A DNA stretch of 64,000 nucleotides from Paramecium sonneborni (Eukaryota; Ciliophora; Oligohymenophorea; Peniculida; Parameciidae). Made by a program: the position numbers and the translations under genes. Shown here piece after piece: positions 48,172 to 60,066 of the stretch. The notes under the pieces are model-generated. The model saw nothing but the letters and a program-made list of their open reading frames with translations. It made no database searches and was not told where the DNA came from. Every line of letters begins with the position of its first letter. The first letter of the stretch is position 1. Where the stretch lies: contig CAJJDN010000075.1 of NCBI GenBank assembly GCA_905182985.1, positions 132,181 through 196,180 of the forward strand, read 5' to 3'.

Positions 48172-49139
48172 TCAATCTCTATCAAAGAGTCTGTCTAAAA
48201 AGCTCTTTTATTTCTATTGTGGTTATTGGGTTGGTTGTGGGTTAGGTCTTGGATTTTAAGCCTGTTGTAAATTAAAATATAGTACTTGTGTTCTATCTAA
48301 TGGTTATTAAGGTCTAGCTTATGGGACTGTTCTGGTTGGTACTTAAGTCTAAGCTAAGGGAAGACTAGCAACTGGAGGGGGAACGTAGGTTGTTTATTAA
48401 AGTGGAACAGTTTAAACTGGGGCAGGGGCATATTAAACTGGTTATGGAGCATATTAGACTGGCTATGGAGCATATTAGACTGGTTATGGAGCATATTAGA
48501 CTGGCTATTGAACATATTAGACTGGTTAGACGACTGATTGAGTGACAACTGGTTATGCAACAACTTATTAAACTGGTTAGGCAACAACTTATTAAACAGC
48601 TTATTAATGAACAACTTATCTCTCCACTGGATAATATTCAACTCTTTCTTAATATCTATCCACAGGAACGTATTCTGAAAATTTAAATTTTTAAATGTCG
48701 TACCTGTAAATTTTTCTTAGAAGACTTATGGCACATATTCTGTTTAATATTCAACTGCATAATAATCAGTAACATATTTCTCTCTTGGTACTTAGATTCT
48801 TTATCTCACTTCTTCATATTCGAGCACAGTTTTCTCATATGGGACATATTCAATTCTGCTCTCTCCTTTTATTGTTGGCTGAGCAACAACAGATTGAGCA
48901 ACAACTGGTTAAGCAACAACTGGTTAGGCTACAACTTGTTGAGTAACAACTGGTTGAGCAACAACTTGTTGAGGTACATAGGTCTAGGGAACGACCTATT
49001 AAACGACGGGTGGGGCATAGGAATATCTTAATGGTGAAAGAGGAGCAGCATATGGTTGAACATAGCTGGGTTATCCATAATATGGTTGTGGTGCTTATGG
49101 GACTTGTTGTGGATGTTATGAAGGTGGGATATTGCTCAT
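48172..49139 (-). CDS. alveolin/epiplasmin-like cortical protein
   Basis: 312 aa; one 29-nt intron (48675-48703, the only CAG acceptor seen) leaves exactly 313 codons. The N-terminus is Pro/Gln/Tyr-rich (YAPPVVQQVVP, then repeated QPVVAQPVV). The centre is the alveolin-type charged core with valine-proline repeats: RIEYVPYEKTVLEYEEV, RIQVPREKYVTDYYAVEY, TEYVPQ, EYVPVDRYQERVEYYPVERQ. The C-terminal part holds tandem VQYAPQP heptads (48425-48530 on the plus strand) and ends with a basic SFLDRLFDRD tail. Alveolins form the membrane skeleton under the cortical alveoli of ciliates, apicomplexans and dinoflagellates. 70 bp separate its start from that of U2AF65. Confidence 0.8.
48420..48540 (-). 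repeat. VQYAPQP heptad repeats
   Basis: Four to five nearly identical units of about 21-24 bp (plus-strand GGAGCATATTAGACTGG[T/C]TAT) inside the alveolin-like gene, reading VQYAPQP on the minus strand. DNA identity between units is high, so expansion or contraction is likely recent. Confidence 0.75.
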
Positions 49140-49209
49140 ATATAAATTTTATTTAAAAGCTCAGAGGGAAAAAAAGATATGAATTAGCCCTTATAATTAA
49201 TTAATTTAT

Positions 49210-50594
49210 ATGAATTAGGAGGAATAAGCAAAAGAGTCAATTGAAAGAGAGTCAGATGATAATGAAAAGAATGACAAAAAAGATTAAGTGTTACCTCTAG
49301 AATAGAAGAAGAAAAAGAAGAAAAATAAAAAGAAAAAGAAATGGGGAGAAGAAGGTAATTAAAAACTAAATCATTAATAGAGGAAATTCTTACAGATTTT
49401 GATGATGATTGGCAAAATAAGGTGAAACAATCTAAAATCTTGTAAGATCCAGATCTCCCTTAACATATAAAGGAGAAATATGCAATTTATGAAAATAATC
49501 CATTCATGATGATTATTTCAAATGTACCTTTAAATGTTCAATTGAAAGAACTAGAGGAATATTTTAATACATTAATTACATCTCTTGATCCTAAAATAAG
49601 TAAATTGATTTCTAATATTAGATGAAAGACCAATCAAATCTATTGAATATGGGGCCACTAAATCTTGGGTTGTTTTAGAATGCAGTTCCAAAGAAGCTAA
49701 AAGAGCACTTGTTACTTAGGATTAAGTTTAATTTGTCAATAATTGTAAAATCAAAGTTGAAAGACCAAGAAAATTTTTAGAAAGAATTCTAAATCCATAA
49801 GCAAAAGATGGAGAACTGAATCAAGAATAAAAATAAGAAGATAATACTAGATTATATTTAGGAGGATTGCCTACTTATTTAAGAGATGAAGATGTGATGA
49901 AACTTATTTAATCTTTTGGAATTACCAAATATTTCAATCTAGTCAAGGATACAACATCAAATACTGAAATTTCTAAAGGATATTGTTTCTTTGAATATGA
50001 AAACACTGTTTCTACAGCTAAAGCTCTTAAGGCATTAAATAACTTATAAATTGGAGATAAAAAGTTAAAAATTTGTAAAGTTCAAGGAGAAACTCAAACA
50101 AATAAAAAAATAAATGGAAAAGATCAACCATCTAATTATGCTGGGTCATTCTTAGCATCTTGTGATTTATTGAGAATTCCTCAAGTTTAGTAGATGCTCA
50201 CCATTCCACAATCTGCCTTAATCCCAAGTAAAGTTGTTTAATTTTTAAACATGGTAATCATCTTTTTAATATATTAAGTGTTCAATTCAAGACTTATATG
50301 AGGATGACATTTTTGAAGAACTTATGGAAGATATTAGAAGTGAATGTATACGTTTTGGATAAATTGAAAAAATAGAAATTCCTAGACCTGATAAAGAATC
50401 AGGGTATTTATACATTTTTAAATAGATTCTGCAATCCAGCTGTTGGTAAGATTTTTGTTAAGTTTTACTATCAAATTCCAGCAAAAAAAGCCAAATTCCA
50501 TTTAGCTGGAAGAACATACAATAAGAGGACTGTTATTACTTCATTCTATCCTGAAGAATAATTTGATTATAAAGACTATTTGATAAATGGATGA
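49210..50594 (+). CDS. U2AF2: splicing factor U2AF large subunit
   Basis: 429 aa; four introns (49355-49380, 49600-49621, 50254-50278, 50404-50425; 26, 22, 25 and 22 nt) leave exactly 430 codons. A Lys/Glu-rich start replaces the animal RS domain. RRM1 contains MMIISNVPLNVQLKELEEYF and SWVVLECSSKEAKRAL. RRM2 starts near residue 197 with RLYLGGLPTYLRDEDVMKL and has KGYCFFEYENT. The C-terminal UHM keeps the diagnostic helix DDIFEELMEDIRSECIRFG and the GKIFVKFY / RTYNKRTVITSFYPEE end. It binds the 3' splice-site region and recruits U2 snRNP in the nucleus. Notably its target introns here are so short that little room exists for a separate pyrimidine tract. Confidence 0.92.
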
Positions 50595-51488
50595 TTTAAT
50601 ATTATTATGATATAAATTAATGATGATGATCTTATTCCATAAAATATTAAGGTTTATTCTCACTTAAGGACGCTTATATAAAATTTTAGGAATTTGTTTC
50701 CAGAAGCAAAATCAAATTACAAAATAAATCAATTGTGATTTTGGATAACAACTTTATTTCTTCAAAATAACGACATTCACTTTTTCTAACATCCACATAA
50801 AAAGTAATAATACTATGAGGATATATACTCAAAAATATTACAAAACAAATCATGTATTTTTCAAAATATCATTAAGACAACAAAAAACTGGGTACTTTAA
50901 GAGATCATGAAATGTAAATTCGTTTATATCAGATTTCATCAAAATTCATAAAAAATCCTTAATAATTTATTGAATAAAAATTAATATTTCATCTTTTTTG
51001 CAACTCATATCACATGATCTTTAAATTTCCTATCAAGAATAGCCTTAAGTCACTATAAAAAAATTGGCTGAGAAATTAGAAACTTAAATTTATAAATTAG
51101 TTTTATTCTAGAGATGAAACTTAAAGTATTTTAAAACATCAGGGTTCCAAAACTGAGTTAAGAAAGCACAATAAAAACTTACTCTAATTTTTGCAGAAGT
51201 ATTGAGGCATAATACAATATTTTTAAATTGGTTTGAGTTAATTCACATATATGAATGAAATTATTCAATTTGTCTTTTGAACTTTTGATCATTTTGCTTA
51301 AACATAGGAAATATAATATTAAGGAAAGCTTAATGATATAATCTATCGTACAAAGGAAAATTTTGCCAAAACTTTTTAAAAGTGAACAAAAACCGAAATT
51401 AAAACTATGATTAAATAATTTAATATGTAAAAATAATAAACATTCCTTGAGAGTAGTTTTAGTAGTCAAACCAGTAGTAGTAGTGAAA
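50595..51488. other. gene-free stretch
   Basis: About 895 bp without a convincing gene. A long minus-strand open frame (about 51050-51469) lacks an ATG and is judged a chance frame. Plus-strand fragments just before 51489 (for example near 51260-51410) look partly protein-like and might be a lost 5' exon of the MATCAP gene. Confidence 0.4.
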
Positions 51489-52469
51489 ATGAAAATAAAA
51501 CCTAATCGTAAATTTGAAGAAATTGCATTAAAAATTATTAATTAATGTATTAAAGAATTCGGTTCTGATTTGAAATATGCTGAATAAGAAGGAGGCAAAT
51601 TACTATCAATTGAATAAACTGAATATTTCTTTAATGATTATATCCATAAACTAGGAGTCTAAAATTTGATTTCTTATGAATTTCAAGATCATACTGTAGC
51701 TCCTACTAGTGTAATTCATAATCCAACTAATGGTAAAAGCAAAGTAATTATTGGTTTGCCTATAAACTATCGCATTAATCGTATTGAAGGAGTGCTCAAT
51801 CATGAAATTGGAACTCATTTTATTAGAAAAATTAATGATCGATAATAATAATGGTATTAGTCGTATTATTTATATTTATAATTATATATATATTTTATAA
51901 TTTTAAATTAATAATACAAAAAAAGGTATAAATTAAAATGATCAAGAGCTAAATATCATTTGGAACCATACTTAAAATATGAAGAAGGATTGGCTGTTGT
52001 TAATCAAGTTCTTCCTCAAGCTCTTAAATAGAAAGGCAAACCTTACTTATTTATGGCAGCTTCACATTATATTTCTGTATAAAATTATTATTAATAAGTC
52101 TATTATGGTAGTTAAATGAGTTTTGCAAAGTTACTTCAAGAATTAAGATATTTTATATAAGATGATGAAGCTAGATTTCGAGAATGTTTGAGAGTTAAGA
52201 GAGGTTTGAAAGATACATCATAACCAGGAGGAATGTACAAAGATCAAGTGTATCTTACAGGTGCAATCAAGATTTTAAAATACAGAGGAAAATTAAATTT
52301 TATTCATTTACATATTGGAAAGATTACAATTAAAGATTGCTTTAGATTGGGAGAAAATGGATAAATATTTACTAAAAATATCTATCTTCCTCCTTTTTTA
52401 TAAGAATTAGATCAATATAAAAAAGGTTTGGATAAAATAGCTTCACAAAATTTCATTAATTTTATATGA
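51489..52469 (+). CDS. MATCAP-like tubulin tyrosine carboxypeptidase
   Basis: Two coding parts. 51489-51859 includes FEEIALKIINQCIKEFGS and the metal-binding LNHEIGTHFIRKINDRQQQW (HEIGTH near residue 105). 51947-52469 includes YLKYEEGLAVVNQVLPQ, DQVYLTGAIKILKYRGKL and GKITIKDCF. The HExxxH motif, followed about 28 residues later by the EEGLA glutamate, is the signature of the KIAA0895/MATCAP family, which removes the C-terminal tyrosine of alpha-tubulin. Joining them as 297 aa needs an 87-nt intron (51860-51946, starting GTCG), far longer than any other here. Reading straight through meets TGA, and no 20-35 nt intron works. A retained eliminated sequence or an assembly fault is possible. The 3' part is duplicated at 52997-53519. 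Confidence 0.7.
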
Positions 52470-52965
52470 TAAGAATAATAAATTAATAATTAATTATAAA
52501 ATATTAAAACAATTTATAACTTACTTTGCTCTTGATATTATGTTTTAATTTTAACAATTTATAATTATGTCATCAAATATTATTCAAGATCATATAGTTT
52601 AGACTAAGAATAAAGTTTTTAATCATTGATTGACAATTTACACCCAAGACTAAGTTATGTAAGTTCTATTCTTCTATTTTAATAGTTGTTATATTAAGGC
52701 AATTAGAATTTATTATATAACTATTTAAAGTTGAAAATATATTATTTTAAAATTAATAATATATAAAAAATGTGATTATTGATTTTATTATAAAATAATT
52801 GATGAAACAAAACTTATAATGATAAAAATTAATGTTAAGGATTAGTTTGAAGAGCAACCAATTATTATTAGTCTGATTATTTTAGTTAAAACCTATTATT
52901 AATATGCATTATATTTATTAATTACTTGAGTTGGATTTGTTAATTATTGAATGAAAATATTATTA

Positions 52966-52966
52966 N
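52966..52966. other. assembly gap (single N)
   Basis: The only ambiguous base in the window, exactly at the junction of the two duplicated segments. Confidence 0.95.
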
Positions 52967-52996
52967 CAAAAAAAGGTATAAATTAAAATGATCAAG

Positions 52997-53519
52997 AGCT
53001 AAATATCATTTGGAACCATACTTAAAATATGAAGAAGGATTGGCTGTTGTTAATCAAGTTCTTCCTCAAGCTCTTAAATAGAAAGGCAAACCTTACTTAT
53101 TTATGGCAGCTTCACATTATATTTCTGTATAAAATTATTATTAATAAGTCTATTATGGTAGTTAAATGAGTTTTGCAAAGTTACTTCAAGAATTAAGATA
53201 TTTTATATAAGATGATGAAGCTAGATTTCGAGAATGTTTGAGAGTTAAGAGAGGTTTGAAAGATACATCATAACCAGGAGGAATGTACAAAGATCAAGTG
53301 TATCTTACAGGTGCAATCAAGATTTTAAAATACAGAGGAAAATTAAATTTTATTCATTTACATATTGGAAAGATTACAATTAAAGATTGCTTTAGATTGG
53401 GAGAAAATGGATAAATATTTACTAAAAATATCTATCTTCCTCCTTTTTTATAAGAATTAGATCAATATAAAAAAGGTTTGGATAAAATAGCTTCACAAAA
53501 TTTCATTAATTTTATATGA
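52997..53519 (+). pseudogene. duplicate of the 3' exon of the MATCAP-like gene
   Basis: Exact copy, shifted by 1050 bp, of the coding part 51947-52469 (EEGLA...FINFI). It has no upstream exon with the HEIGTH motif. If the duplication is an assembly artefact this copy does not exist in the genome. Confidence 0.8.
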
Positions 53520-54197
53520 TAAGAATAATAAATTAATAATTAATTATAAAATATTAAAACAATTTATAACTTACTTTGCTCTTGATATTATGTTTTAATT
53601 TTAACAATTTATAATTATGTCATCAAATATTATTCAAGATCATATAGTTTAGACTAAGAATAAAGTTTTTAATCATTGATTGACAATTTACACCCAAGAC
53701 TAAGTTATGTAAGTTCTATTCTTCTATTTTAATAGTTGTTATATTAAGGCAATTAGAATTTATTATATAACTATTTAAAGTTGAAAATATATTATTTTAA
53801 AATTAATAATATATAAAAAATGTGATTATTGATTTTATTATAAAATAATTGATGAAACAAAACTTATAATGATAAAAATTAATGTTAAGGATTAGTTTGA
53901 AGAGCAACCAATTATTATTAGTCTGATTATTTTAGTTAAAACCTATTATTAATATGCATTATATTTATTAATTACTTGAGTTGGATTTGTTAATTATTGA
54001 ATGAAAATATTATTATTATATGGACGATGTCTTTGTCATTTAAATTTAATCTATTTTCAGAGTTGAATTTCATCTATATATATTTATTTAATGTCAGTAT
54101 CTCATTGGTAGCTATCAAGTAATGATCATTTAATCTAATGGTTGATATCTTATATATTTTGGAAATTATTTTTTAAAACAATAACATTATATAATAA

Positions 54198-55570
54198 TCA
54201 ATGACTTGTTAATTTAACTATAGTATAGATAAATGAACATAAACCTCCACAAATTCCAAATGAAAGAATACTATAATATGTGAACTTACTTTTTCTTTTT
54301 GTTTCATCGTTTTCAAAATATTTTTTATGTATTAATATTGGAAATAGAAAATTCAAAGAAGCTCCACCAATAGCTCCCAATATATTTACAATGTATGCAA
54401 ATTTAGGGATAGAATAGCCTATCAATCCAAGTATTATATTAATAAAAGATCTAACTTGAGTATTTGAGTTCAGGATTAATATAATTTTTTAACTTTTCAA
54501 TTCTTTCTATTTATTAAAATGCTGGTAGAACTTAAAGAGGATATGAACATATTAAACCAAAAGCATAACAAACTTAAACCACATAAGATACAGGATTGTT
54601 ATCAAGACAAAATAAAATTATTTATTGATTTTCCATTCTACTACCCATACCCCATACAGATAATAATGTAAAAGCAAGAAATAATCCTAAATTGAAATAA
54701 GAAACAACATTGAAAAGCTAATCTATTAAAATAACTTCTTACATTCTTAAATTAAGTTCTGACATAGTAATTCTATTAGCAAATGCAACAGGAAGAATCC
54801 CAAAACCATATGCTTTACTCCTATAATCATTGGAAACTATTCAAAATGAGCTAAATTCATTACATTTTCTCTGATTCCATTACCATCAAGTATTTGATAC
54901 ATTATTTAATTATTTTTCTTATTGATAATATCTTTGATAACTCCTTTAAATACTTGTTTTTTTATATCTTTATCTAATTATTTTCAATTTTCTTAAATTT
55001 GATAAGAATTCATTAATTAAAACTTTAATTATATCATTTTAAAATCTGTAAAAGTTATAGACTAAACTGATAAATTTAAATTTGATTACATGTAATATAA
55101 ACTAAGCCAATATATATTGTCAATAAAAGAAAGAGGTAGTACAATACAAAAGGCCATTATCAAATATATCCAATATCCTGCTCCAGATTAACTATCAGCA
55201 TTTGAAAATATATGAGCAAAGAAGGAAATAAAAAATATCAAATATGCCACTGCTTTTCTTAATTAATAGGCTATCAAAATAACTTTTGTTACTGTTTCCC
55301 TTTTTCACCATATGTTACTTCAGCCACTTCTGTAAGTCCTTAATTTTCTTTATTTTCTTCGTTAGCTACTTCTATTAAATAATGAACGCATAACTTCAGC
55401 ATATAAACACTTATTAAAAAGATAAATATTGCTAAAAGCCAACCTCCAACATAAAAACTAAATGGCATTGCTAAAATTCCTGATCCTACATATCCTTTAA
55501 TAAGTGTCAATGCACTATCTTTATAAATACCTTTGACAGATACTTTACCTATATATGATTTCTCATGCAT
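54198..55570 (-). pseudogene. AAAP-family amino-acid transporter, frame broken
   Basis: Clear amino-acid/auxin permease features: an N-terminal GKVSVKGIYKDSALTLIKGY segment leading to VGSGILAMPFSFYVGGW (TM1), VTYGEKGK, HIFSNADSQSGAGYW, AYGFGILPVAFANRITM, SVWGMGSRMENQ, the SYPLQVLPAFQ motif and IPKFAYIVNILGAIGGAS near the end. A 35-nt intron (about 55257-55291) repairs the first part. Then an in-frame TGA (54984-54986) occurs. A one-base shift near 54815 moves the homologous reading to another frame, and a compensating shift near 54440-54490 restores it. None fits a normal intron. The protein would be about 440 aa with 11 TM helices and act as a proton-coupled amino-acid carrier. A decayed gene or local sequence errors beside the faulty join are both possible. 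Confidence 0.65.
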
Positions 55571-55894
55571 ATAAACTTAATCAAAATTCTACTTTTGATC
55601 TTAGTTTTAGTTAGTGACAATCTCATACAAACTTGAGACATATTTTTAATAAATAGATTAATATACCAATTCTATCATTTCTCACATATTTTAATCATCT
55701 TATACCGTTTAAGTTTTAATTTGTACTCTTCAAGATTGATAAACTTAAAACATTATTGAGTTTGCATAAAATATCAAATATTCATACATTCAAAGATGAT
55801 TAAAAATTCTCTTTATACTAAATGTGTATGTTGATTGAGAATAATAATAATAATCTGAATTAATATAATAGCATAATCTGAATTAATATAATAG

Positions 55895-56166
55895 TCATTA
55901 TTAATTCCTGCGCACATTCTTATTAATTGGATATTAGGGTTCTCCAGTAGATTCATCAAGATCTGGTGCTGCTTCATGCTAAATTCTTATAATTAAATTA
56001 CTCTTGCTTCCAAAAAGAATTCATTATAACCTCTAAACACTGTATAAACATTATATGCTATAAGACATAAGATTCCATTCACAACATATACATGAGCCTT
56101 ATTAGCCATTTTGAAACCTTTAGTCTCTGCCTTTGATAAAAGAGCATCCAATTTTTTCCAAATCAT
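55895..56166 (-). CDS. small single-TM protein
   Basis: 82 aa; one 23-nt intron (55979-56001, GTAATT...AATTTAG) leaves exactly 83 codons. It starts MIWKKLDALLSKAETKGF (amphipathic), then one TM helix at about residues 27-48 (VYVVNGILCLIAYNVYTVF), then a short tail rich in acidic residues and Pro (HEAAPDLDESTGEPQYP), ending NVRRNQQ. An upstream GTG at 56181 is not a plausible start. Size and layout recall small subunits of membrane complexes, but no family is recognised. Confidence 0.7.
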
Positions 56167-56295
56167 TATAAAAAATAACACAATTATTTTTTAGAATATC
56201 AGAATTTGATAAATTTGAACAACTTTATAAATTTTAGAAGAATATTTATTTTAAGTAAAATAATCATTATCGAATCAATATAATGTATATAATTT

Positions 56296-57340
56296 TCATT
56301 TTTTTTATAAAAATTTAAGTAATTAAGTTCCTTACATATTTTTTAGACGACCATTAGAAATTTATTTTTGTAATGCAATTAAATTCTTACCTGCTTATTC
56401 AAAACTTTAACTAGAGACTGTTTATTCTAATTTTTAAGAGTCAAATTACTATGATACATATTTAATTAACCTTTGATAGCCCTTTATATTTCATTAATTA
56501 TAACTATTTTTCAGGACTTGCTGTTTAATGTTATAATTCATTAGTTTTATCTGACCTTTAAAGTTTATGACGTACATTATCTCGTTATCTTTCAGTTTCT
56601 GTCATTTTAGATTCAAGAAATTATTAGGTTTCATCATTTATTCTATGTAACCCTAGATCTTTTTTTCCTGACATTTATATTCTTCCTTTAGAGAGTGAAC
56701 GATCAGCATCTGTATGACAAACCTTTGAGAAAATCTTCAAATTTGTTTCATAAGTAGAATTTTGATTTGATTTCTAAGCTTTATTTTGAACAAATTTGCC
56801 CAACCTCTCAAAAGCTGAAGGAGTTTTCCTGTGGATTATTTCTATAGGAGAATTGTCTGAAAATTTCTTATTTTAATCCTAATAAATATTCAGATAGATA
56901 CTTTAATCATCTATTCTAAAGATCGTATTTTATCTTATTGCTGTTAAATTATAAGATCTTTTTAAACATTTAGTTCTTCAATTTTTTACATTAAAGCTTC
57001 AATTTACAATTTTTACTATTACTCTACTCTTATATGAGAACGTATTTATGCTTCAAGATCTTATATTATTGATTCATAATCATTATTAATATGTTCATCT
57101 AGTTATTCTTCAAATAAAGATTTGATTCTATAATTGTATTAAATAACATAGCAACCGATTCAAATAAGCTACAATTTAAAGTATGTATTCATATTATTAT
57201 TTTTGAGACTATTCACAAATCTCTTTGGTAGTTTACTTATTCATTTATTAATATGCTTCCACAACATCCTAATAAGAAAAAAATTATACTTTATCAATAA
57301 TATTGAGTACATCTATTAAGAGCTATTTTATACTTTCCAT
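56296..57340 (-). CDS. coiled-coil protein of unknown function
   Basis: 316 aa; four introns (57269-57289, 57128-57155, 56879-56901, 56449-56470; 21, 28, 23 and 22 nt) leave exactly 317 codons. The first half is a long coiled coil (LFEEQLDEHINNDYESII, QDLEAQIRSHIRVEQQQ, EALMQKIEELNVQKDL, IRSLEQMIK). The second half is polar and Ser/Lys-rich with motifs such as IHRKTPSAFERLGKFVQ and HTDADRSLSKGRIQMSGKK. No TM helix or signal. Two introns begin GTT rather than GTA. Possibly a cytoskeletal protein, given the coiled coil (inference). Confidence 0.72.
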
Positions 57341-58604
57341 ATATATATATAAATTAATAAAAAGGAGAAGAAAAGATTTTTTAGTTAGTAAGGATGAAAT
57401 TTGGATGATGAAGAAGAGTTTGAAAGAATTATCTAAAAATGAGAAATATATAATAAGAGAAAATTATGCAAAAAAAGATGGTCACTGAAATTTATTAATA
57501 AAATATATATTTAAAAGTTGAGTTTATAAAGAAATCAGATGATTAAGTTTAAATGAAAGTGCTTTTGATAGGAAATGATTTGAAGACAGTGTTTTAAGAT
57601 AATCCATTTAGTTATAAACTTTTATGAAGTACTTTTGCAGTTATCAAGAAAATAAATAATCATGCATAATATTTAAATAGGTGATTATAAAAATACATAT
57701 CGTTGTTATCAGAATTTATTATATTCTACATGAATAATTAATTTTAATTCATCTAAAAAACAGAAGGATATCGAAATAAAGTTAGCTTACAATTATTAGA
57801 AATTAATAAGAGAAAAATTTTAATTTTTAAAATATTTGTGTATAAAAAACAGCAATGAAGGCTTTGGGTATTTTTTATCAGAAGATTCAATAAAATTAAA
57901 TAGAGAAAAGAGTAGGTTAAAATATTAAGTGAACAATATAATATATGAGTGTCTTTTTTTGAGTAATTGTTATGAGAATTATCACATTATTTAATCAGTT
58001 AATAAAATAGTGTAGTAAGTATTTAATATAGCTTAATTAGAAATTTATTGACCAAATAAAGTATTTGAATCTATTTTTATTATAATAATATTGTAAAAAT
58101 AAAAGAAAAGAATAACTATATAAAAGATGATGAGTTTACATTTTAAAATGGATGAGAATGTTTGATCATAGAAACTTAATATTATAATTTTGCTGCAAAT
58201 CATAAAATTGTAATGAATTATAAATAAGGTGAAAATAATTTAGTTTAGATGTAAGGCATATTAAAAATCATCTATTTTAATGATCAATGAATTTATATCA
58301 AATATCAAAGAAAAATGGAAAGTAATTATGATTCTAATAGAATAGATCAGTCATGATTATTACTGTAGATTTACCAATTGCTGGTTATATTTAACTCATT
58401 GATGAAATCATTAAATTTATAAATACCAAATATTTTTGATATAAATTATACATAAATCAAAATAGAAATTATTAGTGTAAAATTATTGATATGAGAGTTA
58501 TACTAATATGATTATTTCAATTTATTTATTTGATACATATTTCAATATGAAATAAAATATCATTTATGTAAAATATATATATATTTATATGGTTTAATAA
58601 ATAA
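57341..58604. other. gene-poor stretch
   Basis: About 1.26 kb. Several plus-strand fragments look protein-like (KRRRKDFLVSKDEIWMMKK near 57360-57420, a VLLIGNDLKTVF piece near 57560, and MIITVDLPIAGYIQLIDE near 58350-58400), but each is short and closed by TGA without usable introns. Possibly a decayed gene. Confidence 0.4.
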
Positions 58605-58906
<302 letters not shown>

Positions 58907-58994
58907 TTAATTTTATTTAATTTTTAAATTTATTAATAACTATCTTCATTTTATATAATCCAAATTTATATAGTACTTTTAATTTATCATTTTA

Positions 58995-59891
58995 TCAGTC
59001 AAATTTTACAATCTATCTACATTTAGGGCATTCAGATCTAGCTTTCAACCAATCAGAAATACAAAGCTTATGATATACATGATCATTATGACAATCTAAT
59101 CTCACAAACTATTCACCTTCTATAAATTCTGATAGACAAATAATGCATTCATTATCTTCACTTATTTTATCCAATCCAACTATTTCCACCTTTAATTTCT
59201 TTAGATTTTCTTAACTTACACCTACTCTATTTATTTTTTAAAGATTATGCATATTTATACAATAAGCAAAAGGTAATACTACTAAATAAATTACAAATAT
59301 TAAAGTTGGAATTCCTATTGTTATATATCTCATTATTAAATAAGTAAATGCCACTCCCCAAGTAAAATCAAATTCTGATATCCCAATCTCACATTCTCCA
59401 TATAAATTCTTATAAATTTCCACTTGACCAAATACAAAGACCACTATATCTAATCTAAGAATTCATAGACATTTTTATACACAATTGTTAAATATTTCAC
59501 AAACTTATAACAACTATGATAATCTGATATGGCATCAGACAAATATTTTGTATTTGTAAATGAATACTCAGGATAAGGTAATCTATTCTCACTTTCATTT
59601 TAATTTATCTCTACTAAATCATAATAAATTATCAATAATAAATATAACATTTGGAAAGCTTACTATATTAAACTTTTAAAGTACCAACGCATTTATTATT
59701 ATAGCTAAAATAAAAAATTCACTCAAAGTTGTTTTTAAACAAATAGTAGGTAACAACCCTAAAGCTAAAAACAGCAATAAGAGTTCTACCATCGAAAAAA
59801 TCAATCTGAAAATAGCTTCATTACGTAAACTCTTAAATACAACAATTTAATTAGATCTAAATGCCTACATATTTTAAGTATTCTAAGCCAT
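58995..59891 (-). CDS. membrane RING-H2 protein (probable E3 ligase)
   Basis: 282 aa; introns 59663-59684 (22 nt) and 59455-59480 (26 nt) leave exactly 283 codons. The N-terminal half has hydrophobic segments (LIFSMVELLLLFLALGLLP, FFILAIIINALQAFQ and MLYLLLIIYY); the middle has IVVFVFGQVEIY, then GVAFTYLIMRYITIGIP and LIFVIYLVVLPFAYCI. The C-terminus is a RING-H2 finger: ECIICLSEF...CHNDHVYHKLCISDWLKARSECPKC, with C-x2-C, C-x1-H, H-x2-C and C-x2-C pairs in place. Likely a ubiquitin ligase in an endomembrane with the RING in the cytosol. Substrate unknown. Confidence 0.85.
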
Positions 59892-60066
59892 CTAACTCTC
59901 TTATGATAATAATATTAAATAACCTTACCTAATTAAATAATATTCATTATTTATTAATCAGTTAGTTATTCTTCAGGAGCAACTTGCTACATAAATTTCT
60001 TTATTTAACTTTTTTATATTAATTATAATGAAATTGTAGTATATAATGAAATTATTCAATTTGAAT

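Larger units (their letters stand above)
51917..54015. repeat. perfect 1049-bp direct duplication around a single N
   Basis: Positions 51917-52965 and 52967-54015 read the same by eye from CAAAAAAAGGTATA to ATGAAAATATTATTA, with one N at 52966 between them. The second copy has no distinct left flank and the first has no distinct right flank. This is what results when two contigs overlapping by about 1 kb are joined by a gap instead of merged. Confidence 0.9.

Noticed and set aside
51050..51469. Minus-strand hydrophobic open frame of about 140 codons
   Set aside because: No ATG start (begins at TTG), no intron logic and composition expected by chance in AT-rich DNA with one stop codon.
51860..51930. 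A retained internal eliminated sequence bounded by TA
   Set aside because: TA dinucleotides are present, but neither end fits the usual TAYAG-type terminal consensus, and simple TA-to-TA excision still leaves a TGA; kept only as a possibility in a finding.
52550..52630. A 20-codon ATG frame after the MATCAP-like gene
   Set aside because: Too short and unsupported; present twice only because of the duplication.
57303..57488. Plus-strand open frame rich in Lys/Arg
   Set aside because: Starts at TTG inside the 5' end of an opposite-strand gene, with no ATG upstream; kept only as a possible relic fragment.
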